Shown: piece by piece, positions 9,201 to 16,046 of the stretch
How the letters are laid out: each line of letters starts with the position of its first letter
How positions within the stretch are numbered: the first letter of the stretch is position 1
Source of the DNA: Pseudomonadota bacterium
GTDB lineage: Bacteria > Pseudomonadota > Alphaproteobacteria > Caulobacterales > Caulobacteraceae
DNA length: 24,667 bases
Direction: 5' to 3'
Assembly: GCA_023433585.1 (NCBI GenBank)
Contig: JAEZCL010000301.1
Coordinates: 1-24,667 of the forward strand
Made by a program: the position numbers and the translations under genes
The notes under the pieces: generated by a model
Told to the model about the DNA's origin: nothing
What the model saw: only the letters and a program-made list of their open reading frames with translations
Database searches by the model: none

Positions 9201-9253
9201 ACTACGACCACCTGGCCCGGGTGGCGGAGTGGTCGACGCAGGGGGAGGACTAG
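6242..9253 (+). CDS. addB: double-strand break repair protein AddB (alphaproteobacterial type)
   Basis: The 1003-aa partner of AddA in the AddAB helicase-nuclease, which resects double-strand breaks for RecA loading. The N-terminal half is the degenerate helicase-like part without an obvious active Walker A. The C-terminal RecB-family nuclease has RGTAIHAALQAF (His of motif I), then LEARADRMEV and VIDFKTG (Asp881, Lys883), the PD-(D/E)xK core. The start is GTG at 6242, preceded by AGGGAG with a 3-nt gap; no ATG is nearby. The stop directly abuts the addA ATG. Cys residues that hold the 4Fe-4S cluster in Bacillus AddB are not seen around the nuclease (the segment RDPYSTYAR stands where a Cys-Pro-Phe would be). 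Confidence 0.95.
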   Translation: MTRFDPFAVAGPRWFSIDAHRPFLEDLAAGVLGWLGEDAPEALSDAVILLPNRRAARAFTEALTKLSGDRPVLLPQVRPLGDLEEDEPPFAPGELELDLKPAITPLRRRFELAKLIAAHHDGAVQPLHALEMAEALAAFLDSCQIEEVADPARVADLVEADLAEHWRSTAAFLAIVTDVWPRRLEDLGLSDPAARRVTLLRRLAETWDARPPAHPVIAAGSTGTVPAAAAVLGAVARAPLGCVVLPGLDRDLAQGAWDQIAGDDGEQHPQGALKRLIARHEIDRADVRPWPARDTPEDARLGRARRRLIAEALKPPDATADWRGAIDEMRKGGDDPIKEGLEGLTALSARTEEAAAALAAVLMREGVETPGVTTALVTPDPMFARRVQARLSRWGLMADSSAGTPLSGTSAGVLLGQLAGLTGDGFGAVPLLAILKHPWTNIGRPDETEALERHGLRGPHPADWDAVRARLEASREWNGKRRSDAVQARIDTARGLLDRLEAALSPMLDPAPRTPADFARVLAEAVEALCGAEAWIGPDGECAARLLAQLMTDGEDAAALGPAANAELLERLMAAEVVRTGGEVHPRLRILGAIEARLVRADRVILAGLEEGVWPRGGGIDPFLSRPMRKALGLPPPERRVGLSAHDFAQIACAPEVYLLHTERREGQPSVKSRWLWRLETLVRGAFPDDPRLPGRDDLYALAARLDAPDPIPPDSLKPAQRPAPSPPVSARPTRMSVTRVEEWVRDPYSTYARFILELRQLERPDEPVDARIRGTAIHAALQAFAEDWERLGAEGGEARFVARYLAELEKAGMPRSGLARERALGENAARWAVEFETERRAVGARVFTERRGEWTLPDGFVLEARADRMEVRDGRLSVIDFKTGAPPSKKQVKTSFAAQLPLTAAIAGAGGFGPDLAVEPEELLYVAVTGREPPARIEDRSGEDGAVQTVEDAVEGLIRRVAQYADPAQPYRSRIAPQFAQARISDYDHLARVAEWSTQGED

Positions 9254-12200
9254 ATGCGGTCCCCCCAATCCATCGCCGCCGATCCGGCGATCAACGCCTT
9301 CGTCATGGCCAACGCCGGGTCGGGCAAGACCACGACCCTGGTGAACCGGGTGGCGCGGCTGCTGCTGTCCGGGTCCAGGCCCGGCGCCGTCCTGTGCCTG
9401 ACCTTCACCAAGGCGGCCGCCGCCGAGATGCAGCGGCGGCTTTACGAGACGCTGGGCGAATGGGCGGTGGCCGAGGACGACTGGCTGCGGGACCGGCTGG
9501 CGGCGCTGGAGGCGCGTGAGCCGCAATCCTATGACCAGCCCGCCCTGTCGCGCGCCCGCGCCCTGTTCGCCCGCGCTCTGGAGACGCCGGGCGGCCTGAA
9601 GATCCAGACTATCCACGCCTTCTGCGAACAACTGCTGCGCCGCTTTCCGGTGGAGGCGGGCGTGTCGCCCCTGTTCCGCGTGATCGACGAGGCCGAGGCC
9701 GCCGCCATCCGCCGCCGGGCGCGGGACCGGATGGCGGAACTATCCCTGAGCGACGAGATCGAGGGCCTGTCCGGCGTCTACGCCGACATGGCCGGCAAGC
9801 TGGCCCATGCGGATTTCGAGGCCATGTTCGACCGCTTCGAGACGAAACGGGCCGAACTGTCGCGCTATGTGGCGGCCGACGGCGGCATGGCGACCCTGCA
9901 TGAACGGACGGCGCGCTCGGCGGGGCTGGACGCCTGGGTCGAGGCGGACGACGTCGAGCGCGAGGCCCTGTCGCCGCCCGGTTTCGACGCCGCCGCCTGG
10001 CTGGACGCGGCGGCCGGGGCGGCCCGGTGCAGCCGGGCGACGGCCCAGGCGCTGGCCCGCGATCTTCAGGTCGTGGCCGAGGCGGTGCTGGACCACGCGG
10101 CGCCGGTCGACCTGGCGCGGAAAATCTTCTTCACCGACGCGGGCGAGCCGCGCAAACGGCTCGGCGTCAAGGACATGGGGCCTGGGGCGCTGGACTGGCT
10201 GGCGCGGGAGCAGCAGCGGCTGGCCGAGGGGTTCGGCAAGGCGCGGGCCGCACGGGTGGCCGCCGACACCGTATCGGCCCTGATTCTCGCCTACGCCTAC
10301 GCCGCCGCCTACGAACAGGCCAAGGCGGCGACCGGGGCGCTGGATTTCGCCGACCTGATCGACCGGGCGCGGCATCTGCTGACCGAGGGGCCGGGCGCGG
10401 CCTGGGTGCTCTACAAGCTGGACGGGGGCGTGGATCACGTCCTGGTGGACGAGGCCCAGGACACCTCGCCCCAGCAATGGGACATCGTGCGCGCCCTGAC
10501 GGCCGAGTTCTTCACCGGCCTGGGCGCCCGCGACGGCGTGGCGCGCACCGTCTTCGTGGTGGGCGACGAGAAGCAGTCGATCTTCTCGTTCCAGGGCGCG
10601 GCGCCCGAGCGCCTGGCGGCCGAGGCGCAATCGTATGACCGCATGATCTCCGGCGCAGGCGGGACGTTCCAGGGGGTCGAGCTGGTCGAATCCTGGCGTT
10701 CGACGCCCGAGGTGCTGGCCGCCGTGGACGCGGTGTTCGCCGATCCGGACCTGGCCCGCGCCCTCAGCCCGGGCCGGGGCGAGGCGGGGGAGGGCGCCGG
10801 CGCCCTGATCCGCCATGTGGCCGCGCGGCCCGACGGCCTGCCCGGGACCATCGACGTCTGGGAGCCGCTTCAGGACGTGAAGGAGGAGGACCGCCGGGCC
10901 TGGGACGAACCGCTGGACGCCGGCGCCCTGCGCGGAGCGCGCCGCGAGGTGGCCGAACGCATCGCCGCCGACATCCGCGCGATGGTCGAGGGCGGTCAGG
11001 CGGTTCACGACAAGCGCCATGGCCTGCGTCCCATGGACTGGGGCGACGTGCTGATTCTGGTCAGGAAGCGCGGCGCCATGTTCGAGGAGGTGCTGAGGGC
11101 GCTGAAGCAGGGCGGCGTACCGGTGGCGGGGGCGGATCGTCTGGTGCTGTCGGCCCATCCGGTGTTCCAGGACCTGCTGGCGCTGGGCCGGGCGGCCTTG
11201 CATCCGGCGGACGACCTGACCCTGGCGGCAGTGCTTCGCTCGCCCCTGTGCGACGTGTCCGAGGAGGCCCTGTTCGCCCTGGCCCACGGGCGGCCGGGCT
11301 CTTTATGGGCGGCCCTGAACGTGGCGGCGGAGACCGATCCGGTGCTGGCCCAGGCGCGGTGCCTGATCGCCGGTTTCCGCGAGGCGGCCGAGAAGCAGAC
11401 GCCCTTCGATCTTTACGCGCGCCTGCTCAACCGCCGCGACGGGCGCGGCCTGACGGTGCGCCAGCGGTTCCTGACCCGCCTGGGCGCCGAGGCGGGCGAT
11501 GCGCTGGACGCCTTCCTGGACCAGGCGCGGGCGGCCGAGGGGCGCGGGGCGACGGACCTGGAGCGGTTCTGTCACCAGCTGGCGTCCCTGGACCAGACCA
11601 TCAAGCGCGAGATGGACGAACCGCGCGGCGAGGTGCGGGTCATGACCGCCCACTCGTCCAAGGGGCTGGAGGCGCCGGTGGTGATCCTGCCGGACGTGAT
11701 CTTCTCCGAACCGCGCGGGGATGCGCTGCTGGAGACCGAGGAGGGCGGCTTCCTGTGGTGCGCCTCGTCCGCCGACGACTGCGCCGCCTCGGCCGCCGCG
11801 CGCGAGGCGAGGAAGCGCCGGGGCGAGGAGGAATCCCTGCGCCTGCTCTATGTGGGCCTGACCCGGGCGCGGGATCGGCTGATCGTCACCGGGCGCTATC
11901 CGTCCAACCGCAAGCTGGAGGCGATCCAGGCCTGGTGGGGGCCGGTGGACGCCGCCCTGGCGCGGCTGGAGAGCGTGCGCGAGGTGCGGACGGAACGGGG
12001 GGTGGTGCGGCGTTTCGGCGCCGACCCGCGCGTTCTGCCGGTGGAGGCGAAGGTCGTAGTTTCGACTCCGGCCGTCCCGGGCTGGCTGGAGGCCGCGCCG
12101 GCTCATGAGGCGCCGGAACGCCGCGTGGCGCCGGGCCAGATTCAGGACCGTTCGAAAACGCCCGCGCCTTCGCCTCTGGCCCGCGTGTCGGCCGGTTCGC

Positions 12201-12712
12201 TGGGCCGCTGGCGCCGGGGGGACCTGATCCACCGCCTGCTGGAGCGCCTGCCCGACGTGGCGCCGGACCGCCGCGCCGAGGCCGCCCGCGCCCTGCTGGC
12301 CCGCGAGCCGGACCTGGACGAGGACCAGCGCGCCGAGATGATCGGCGCCGCCTTCGGGGTGCTGGACGACGCGCGTTTTTCCGAGGTGTTCGGCCCCGGC
12401 TCGCGGGCCGAGGCGGCGCTCAGCGGCACGGCGCCCGAGCTGCCGCCGGGTGTGGTGGTGTCGGCGCGGCTGGACCGGCTGGTGGTGACGCCGGAACGGG
12501 TGCTGGTGGTCGATTTCAAGACCAACCGCCCCGCGCCCGACCGGGCCGAGGGCGCGGACCCCGCCTATGTCCTGCAACTGGCCTTCTACTGGGCGGTGCT
12601 GAAACGGCTCTATCCGGGCCGGGCGGTGGAGGCGGCCCTGGTCTGGACCGACGGCCCGAAACTGACACCCGTGCCCGAGGATTTGATGCGGGCGGCGCTG
12701 GAAGCGCGCTGA
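9254..12712 (+). CDS. addA: double-strand break repair helicase-nuclease AddA
   Basis: A 1152-aa UvrD-type superfamily 1 helicase joined to a C-terminal RecB-like nuclease. Walker A is ANAGSGKTTT (Lys25), followed by LTFTKAAAAEM (motif Ia), QTIHAFCE, Walker B VDEAQDTSPQQW (Asp399-Glu400), GDEKQSIFSFQGA (motif III), MTAHSSKGLEAPVVILP and LLYVGLTRARDRLI (motif VI). The nuclease motif VVDFKTNRP has Asp1087 and Lys1089. All motifs are intact and in order. The ATG follows the addB TAG with no gap and is preceded by GGGGGAGG, so AddB and AddA are probably made in fixed ratio. A repeat element begins on the base after the stop. Confidence 0.97.
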   Translation: MRSPQSIAADPAINAFVMANAGSGKTTTLVNRVARLLLSGSRPGAVLCLTFTKAAAAEMQRRLYETLGEWAVAEDDWLRDRLAALEAREPQSYDQPALSRARALFARALETPGGLKIQTIHAFCEQLLRRFPVEAGVSPLFRVIDEAEAAAIRRRARDRMAELSLSDEIEGLSGVYADMAGKLAHADFEAMFDRFETKRAELSRYVAADGGMATLHERTARSAGLDAWVEADDVEREALSPPGFDAAAWLDAAAGAARCSRATAQALARDLQVVAEAVLDHAAPVDLARKIFFTDAGEPRKRLGVKDMGPGALDWLAREQQRLAEGFGKARAARVAADTVSALILAYAYAAAYEQAKAATGALDFADLIDRARHLLTEGPGAAWVLYKLDGGVDHVLVDEAQDTSPQQWDIVRALTAEFFTGLGARDGVARTVFVVGDEKQSIFSFQGAAPERLAAEAQSYDRMISGAGGTFQGVELVESWRSTPEVLAAVDAVFADPDLARALSPGRGEAGEGAGALIRHVAARPDGLPGTIDVWEPLQDVKEEDRRAWDEPLDAGALRGARREVAERIAADIRAMVEGGQAVHDKRHGLRPMDWGDVLILVRKRGAMFEEVLRALKQGGVPVAGADRLVLSAHPVFQDLLALGRAALHPADDLTLAAVLRSPLCDVSEEALFALAHGRPGSLWAALNVAAETDPVLAQARCLIAGFREAAEKQTPFDLYARLLNRRDGRGLTVRQRFLTRLGAEAGDALDAFLDQARAAEGRGATDLERFCHQLASLDQTIKREMDEPRGEVRVMTAHSSKGLEAPVVILPDVIFSEPRGDALLETEEGGFLWCASSADDCAASAAAREARKRRGEEESLRLLYVGLTRARDRLIVTGRYPSNRKLEAIQAWWGPVDAALARLESVREVRTERGVVRRFGADPRVLPVEAKVVVSTPAVPGWLEAAPAHEAPERRVAPGQIQDRSKTPAPSPLARVSAGSLGRWRRGDLIHRLLERLPDVAPDRRAEAARALLAREPDLDEDQRAEMIGAAFGVLDDARFSEVFGPGSRAEAALSGTAPELPPGVVVSARLDRLVVTPERVLVVDFKTNRPAPDRAEGADPAYVLQLAFYWAVLKRLYPGRAVEAALVWTDGPKLTPVPEDLMRAALEAR

Positions 12713-12853
12713 GTCTCCTCCCCCATAAGCGAAGCGCAATGGGGGAGGGGGACCGCCGTCAGGCGGTGGAGGGGGCGAGCCTCAAGCTCGGTGGATGGGT
12801 TCGCCCCCTCCACCACTTCGTGGTCCCCTTCCCCCGCAGGCGGGGGAGGAGAC
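12713..12853. repeat. intergenic repeat B with perfect 12-bp inverted ends
   Basis: A 141-bp element bounded by GTCTCCTCCCCC (12713-12724) and its exact inverse GGGGGAGGAGAC (12842-12853). Internal stems: CCTCCCCCAT with ATGGGGGAGG; GTGGAGGGGGCGA (12766-12778) with TCGCCCCCTCCAC (12801-12813); ACCAC/GTGGT; and CCCCCG/CGGGGG. It starts exactly after the addA stop codon. It encodes no protein and looks like a non-autonomous palindromic repeat. Its transcript would form a strong hairpin that could end or stabilise the addBA mRNA. Confidence 0.82.
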
Positions 12854-12890
12854 GTGGGTGGTTGACCGTGTCCCTTGTCTTCCCCACATC

Positions 12891-12918
12891 GTGACCCGCG
12901 CCGGAATCGCCCTAGACT
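12891..12918 (+). promoter_or_regulatory. candidate housekeeping promoter of trxA
   Basis: GTGACC (12891-12896) and TAGACT (12913-12918) are separated by 16 nt and resemble the TTGACx / (GC)TANAxC pattern of alphaproteobacterial housekeeping promoters. Transcription would begin near 12925, just before the Shine-Dalgarno at 12931. The match is partial, so this is a prediction only. Confidence 0.4.
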
Positions 12919-12941
12919 GTCCGGCCGTTCAGGAGATGCTC

Positions 12942-13289
12942 ATGCCCAGCCTCAAGGTCACAGACGACAGCTTTGAAACCGACGTGCTCAAGGCCTCAAA
13001 GCCCGTTCTGGTGGATTTCTGGGCGGAATGGTGCGGCCCCTGCAAGCAGATCGGCCCGGCGCTGGAGCAGATCGCCGACGACTACGCGGACCAGTTGACC
13101 GTGGCCAAGATCAACATCGAGGACAGCCCCATGACGCCGTCCAAGCTGGGCGTGAAGGGCATCCCGACCCTGATGCTGTTCAAGGACGGCCACATGGCGG
13201 CGATGAAGGTGGGCGCCATGCCCAAGCAGAAGATCATGGAATGGCTGATCGAGGCGGGCGCGGCTCAGCCGAAGGAACAGGCGGGCTAG
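12942..13289 (+). CDS. trxA: thioredoxin
   Basis: A 115-aa thioredoxin with the redox motif WCGPC (Cys31, Cys34) inside VDFWAEWCGPCKQI, and the cis-Pro loop GIPTLMLFKDG. It reduces protein disulfides in the cytoplasm, including those of ribonucleotide reductase and peroxidases. AGGAG (12931-12935) is directly followed by an ATG at 12936 and lies 6 nt before the ATG at 12942. The latter spacing is the workable one, and it gives the usual N-terminus. The frame is open farther upstream through repeat B, but that part is not protein-like. It lies between repeat B and the kinase gene. Confidence 0.96.
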   Translation: MPSLKVTDDSFETDVLKASKPVLVDFWAEWCGPCKQIGPALEQIADDYADQLTVAKINIEDSPMTPSKLGVKGIPTLMLFKDGHMAAMKVGAMPKQKIMEWLIEAGAAQPKEQAG

Positions 13290-13322
13290 CGTCGACCCGC
13301 CCGCCCGGCTAAGGGGTCGCTC

Positions 13323-14327
13323 ATGACCCTTCCTCCAATCCGATACGACGTCTGCGCGGTGGGCAACGCCATTGTGGACGTGCTCGCGCCCTGCGAACCC
13401 GAATTCCTGTCCGCGCGCGGCCTGACGCCCGGCTCCATGCAACTGGTGGACGAGGCCCAGAGCGCCGCCCTCTATGACGACATGGCTGCGGGCGTGGAGG
13501 CGTCGGGTGGATCGGCGGGCAACACCGTGGCGGGCGTCGGCTCCTACGGCGGCCGGGCGGCCTATATCGGCAAGGTGGCCGAGGACACGCTGGGCGACGT
13601 CTTCGCCCACGACATCCGCGCGGCGGGCGTCGCCTTTGACACCGCGCGTCTGACGGACGGCCCGTCCACCGGCCGATGCCTCATCAACGTCACGGACGAC
13701 GGCCAGCGCACCATGTGCACCTTCCTGGGCGCGGCGAACCAGCTGACCGCCGACGACATCGACCCGGAGACGATCGGCCAGAGCGCCATCGTCTATCTGG
13801 AAGGCTATCTGTTCGACCCGGCCCCGGCCCGCGCCGCCTTCGAGCGGGCCGCCGCCATCGCCCACCGGGCCGGGCGCAAGGTGGCCATCACCCTGTCGGA
13901 CACCTTCGTCGTGGCCCGCTGGCGCGCCGAACTGCTGGCCTTCATCGAACAGTCCGCCGACATCGTCCTGGCCAACGAGGCCGAGCTGGCCGCCCTCTAC
14001 GAGACCGAGGACTTCGACGCCGCCTGCGGCCGCCTGGCCGCCGTGACCGAGGTCGCCGCCGTCACGCGCGGGCCGAACGGCTCGGTGATCCTGAAGGGGG
14101 ACGAGCGGGTTCCCATTGCGGCGTTCCCCGTCGACAAGGTGGTCGACACCACCGGCGCGGGCGACCAGTACGCCGCCGGGTTCCTGCTGGGTCTGGCGCG
14201 CGGCCTGTCGCTGGAAGAGTCGGGCAAGCTCGGCTCCCTCGCCGCCGCCGAGGTCGTCGCCCACTGGGGCCCGCGCCCCATGACCGGCCTGGCCGAGCTG
14301 GCGAAGGACAAGGGCCTGAAGCTGTAG
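13323..14327 (+). CDS. PfkB-family sugar/nucleoside kinase (adenosine kinase-like)
   Basis: A 334-aa ribokinase-fold kinase. The PfkB signatures are present: GGSAGNTVAGV in the N-terminal half and DTTGAGDQYAAGF near the C-terminus with catalytic Asp281. The opening YDVCAVGNAIVDVLA and the stretch EGYLFDP are typical of the bacterial group annotated as adenosine kinase, which would return adenosine to AMP. Fructokinase or another sugar substrate cannot be excluded from sequence. It begins 33 nt after trxA on the same strand and may be co-transcribed with it. It is followed by degenerate repeat C and faces the convergent ppa. Confidence 0.88.
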   Translation: MTLPPIRYDVCAVGNAIVDVLAPCEPEFLSARGLTPGSMQLVDEAQSAALYDDMAAGVEASGGSAGNTVAGVGSYGGRAAYIGKVAEDTLGDVFAHDIRAAGVAFDTARLTDGPSTGRCLINVTDDGQRTMCTFLGAANQLTADDIDPETIGQSAIVYLEGYLFDPAPARAAFERAAAIAHRAGRKVAITLSDTFVVARWRAELLAFIEQSADIVLANEAELAALYETEDFDAACGRLAAVTEVAAVTRGPNGSVILKGDERVPIAAFPVDKVVDTTGAGDQYAAGFLLGLARGLSLEESGKLGSLAAAEVVAHWGPRPMTGLAELAKDKGLKL

Positions 14328-14379
14328 CTTCTTTCGGAACGATGGAGAGGTGGCGCGGGCGCGATTCAGCGCCCGTGAC

Positions 14380-14491
14380 GGAGGGGGCGGCTCGGTGGTT
14401 GACGGTGTTCAGCAGCAAGATCGAGGCGGCTGGACCAGCCCCTCCACCATGCTGCGCATGGTCCCCCTCCCCGCTCGGGCGGGGAGGAGAC
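14380..14491. repeat. intergenic repeat C, degenerate relative of repeat B
   Basis: The right half closely follows repeat B: a CCCCTCCACCA core, a small hairpin (ACCAT 14446-14450 with ATGGT 14458-14462), then CCTCCCCGC (14466-14474) pairing perfectly with GCGGGGAGG (14479-14487), and the terminal GGGGAGGAGAC (14481-14491). The left inverted end found in repeat B is missing; only GGAGGGG (14380-14386) remains to pair with CCCCTCC (14439-14445). It lies between convergent genes, so the final hairpin, followed by a T-rich stretch, may end the kinase transcript. Confidence 0.7.
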
Positions 14492-14506
14492 TTTAATTCT
14501 CTTGCT

Positions 14507-15046
14507 TCAGCCCGCCTGCTTCGCCGCGTGCGCCTTCATGCCCTCGCGGATCAGCTCGGCGGCCTCGGCGGCGTCGGCCCAGCGGGTGACGTTGGTCACC
14601 TTGCCCTTCTCCAGGTCCTTGTAGCGGCTGAAGAAGTGCTCGATCTGCTCGATCAGGATGGCGGGCAGTTGGCGATAGGAGGCGATGTCCGAATAGAATG
14701 GGTTCAGCTTGTCCACCGGCACGGCCAGGATCTTCTCGTCCTTGCCCGCCTCGTCCTCCATCATCAGGGCGCCGATCGGCCGGGCGCGGATGACGCAGCC
14801 GGGCACCACCGGGGTGGGGTTGATGACCAGCACGTCGCACGGGTCGCCGTCGTCGGACAGGGTGTGCGGCACGAAGCCGTAATTGCCCGGATAGTACATG
14901 GCCGTGTGCAGGAAGCGGTCCACGAACAGGGCGCCGGACTCCTTGTCCATCTCGTATTTCACCGGCAGGCCCCCTTGCGGGATCTCGATGACGACATTGA
15001 TGTCCCAGGGCGGATTGGGGCCGACGGGCACGGCGTCCAGATTCAT
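14507..15046 (-). CDS. ppa: inorganic pyrophosphatase (family I)
   Basis: A 179-aa soluble family I pyrophosphatase that hydrolyses PPi to phosphate and pulls biosynthetic reactions forward. The signature D-G-D-P-C-D-V (residues 66-72) carries the metal-binding aspartates. It is preceded by the conserved blocks KYEMDKESG, RFLHTAMYYPGNYGF and VPHTLSDDGDP. The C-terminal FFSRYKDLEKGK also fits the family. Length is normal. The start at 15046 is preceded on the minus strand by a purine-rich AAAAGAGA. It is divergent from the DUF599 gene with about 140 nt between them. Confidence 0.97.
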   Translation of the reverse strand: MNLDAVPVGPNPPWDINVVIEIPQGGLPVKYEMDKESGALFVDRFLHTAMYYPGNYGFVPHTLSDDGDPCDVLVINPTPVVPGCVIRARPIGALMMEDEAGKDEKILAVPVDKLNPFYSDIASYRQLPAILIEQIEHFFSRYKDLEKGKVTNVTRWADAAEAAELIREGMKAHAAKQAG

Positions 15047-15085
15047 GACGGTCTCTTTTCGTGTGGTTCAGGCGAACTCGGGGAG

Positions 15086-15109
15086 GCGGGCGTGATAGGC
15101 TTCGCCCGC
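15086..15109. repeat. inverted repeat in the ppa/DUF599 divergent region
   Basis: GCGGGCG (15086-15092) and CGCCCGC (15103-15109) are perfect inverses separated by 10 nt. They lie between the divergent starts of ppa and the DUF599 gene, so an operator or leader hairpin is possible. In such GC-rich DNA chance is also a reasonable explanation. Confidence 0.25.
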
Positions 15110-15185
15110 GCACGCCGCAAGCGCCCTTGCGTCACGCGCACGCGGCGCCGCAGCATGGACCGCCGTTCGGCGGGAGGTGACGAGA

Positions 15186-15911
15186 ATGACGCCATGGGAC
15201 TGGGGCGCGCTGGCGCTCTTCTTCATCTGCTGGCTGAGCTATGAGCCGGTGCTGAGCCTGCTGGCCCGGCGCGGCGGCGTGCTCAACGACGACCTGCTGC
15301 ATGTGCGCCAGTCCTGGATGAATCAGATGGCCGTGCGCGAGCTGCGCCTGGTGGACAGCCAGCTGATGGGCCACTCGATCAACTCGGCCTCGTTCTTCGC
15401 CTCGGCCAATCTGCTGCTGATCGCGGCGGTGGCGGGGGTGTTGTTCGGCGGCGAGGCGGCGCTGAGAGGCGTCGCCTCCGTGGGCGTGGACATCGGCGGC
15501 GACATCATCGGCATCAAGCGCAGCGAGGACGCCTCCCTGCGCTTGCTGGAGGCCAAGCTGGGCCTGATAACCCTGTGTCTGGCGCGCGGGCTGATGGATT
15601 TCATCTGGTCGATCCGCCAGATGAACTACACCCTGGCCCTGATCGGGGCGACACCGGACGGCGACAGCAGCCTGGACCGCGCCGCCTGGGCGCGCGCGGC
15701 CGGGGCGGTGTTGAATCCGGCCATGATGGCCTTCAACCGCGGCGTGCGCGCCTATTATTTCGCCCTGGCGGCCACCGCCTGGCTGTTCGGCCCGATCTGG
15801 CTGGCGCTGGGCGCGGCGGGGGCCTTCGGCGTGCTTCTGCAACGCCAGCGGGGCTCGCCCGCCGCCCGCGCCATCAACCAGGCGCGCGCCATGCTGCCCA
15901 GGGACGATTGA
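15186..15911 (+). CDS. DUF599 family membrane protein
   Basis: A 241-aa protein whose sequence fits the DUF599 family of predicted inner-membrane proteins. The opening hydrophobic helix ALALFFICWLSYEPVL is followed by a soluble stretch with RQSWMNQM, then helices at about 75-95 (LLLIAAVAGVLFGG), 125-145 and 195-215. The NRGVRAYYFALAATAW segment is typical. Its function is unknown. GGGAGG (15172-15177) lies 8 nt before the ATG at 15186, which I prefer to the in-frame GTG at 15177 because that codon overlaps the Shine-Dalgarno. Confidence 0.85.
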   Translation: MTPWDWGALALFFICWLSYEPVLSLLARRGGVLNDDLLHVRQSWMNQMAVRELRLVDSQLMGHSINSASFFASANLLLIAAVAGVLFGGEAALRGVASVGVDIGGDIIGIKRSEDASLRLLEAKLGLITLCLARGLMDFIWSIRQMNYTLALIGATPDGDSSLDRAAWARAAGAVLNPAMMAFNRGVRAYYFALAATAWLFGPIWLALGAAGAFGVLLQRQRGSPAARAINQARAMLPRDD

Positions 15912-15991
15912 TCTCGCATCCGCGAAACGCAGCGGCGGGCCGAGGCCGCAGACTTTCAAATGAACGCCCGAAGTTCTGTTACGGCTTGTGA

Positions 15992-16003
15992 TCGCAGTTG
16001 CGA
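15992..16003. promoter_or_regulatory. palindrome upstream of the sRNA promoter
   Basis: TCGCAGTTGCGA is a 5-bp inverted repeat with a 2-nt centre, ending 9 nt before the -35 box of the small RNA promoter. The position suits an activator site. No known regulator motif is recognised, so function is inference. Confidence 0.3.
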
Positions 16004-16012
16004 AATGGACGC

Positions 16013-16041
16013 TTGACGGATTGTGCGCCGCAACGTAGATT
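16013..16041 (+). promoter_or_regulatory. promoter of the ar8-like small RNA
   Basis: TTGACG (16013-16018) and TAGATT (16036-16041) are 17 nt apart, a good housekeeping sigma-factor promoter. The start of transcription would fall at about 16047, at the foot of the first hairpin of the predicted RNA. Confidence 0.65.
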
Positions 16042-16046
16042 TATTT

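Noticed and set aside
5870..9631. A 1253-codon open frame on the minus strand
   Set aside because: It lies antisense to murU and addB, and its protein is Arg/Gly/Gln/His rich without any domain. Long antisense frames are expected in DNA of this GC content.
9740..11287. A 515-codon minus-strand frame across addA
   Set aside because: A shadow of addA, whose helicase motifs are all intact on the plus strand.
15132..15959. A minus-strand frame over the DUF599 gene
   Set aside because: Composition is shadow-like (Gln/His/Arg/Ala) and the plus-strand frame has membrane helices and a good Shine-Dalgarno.
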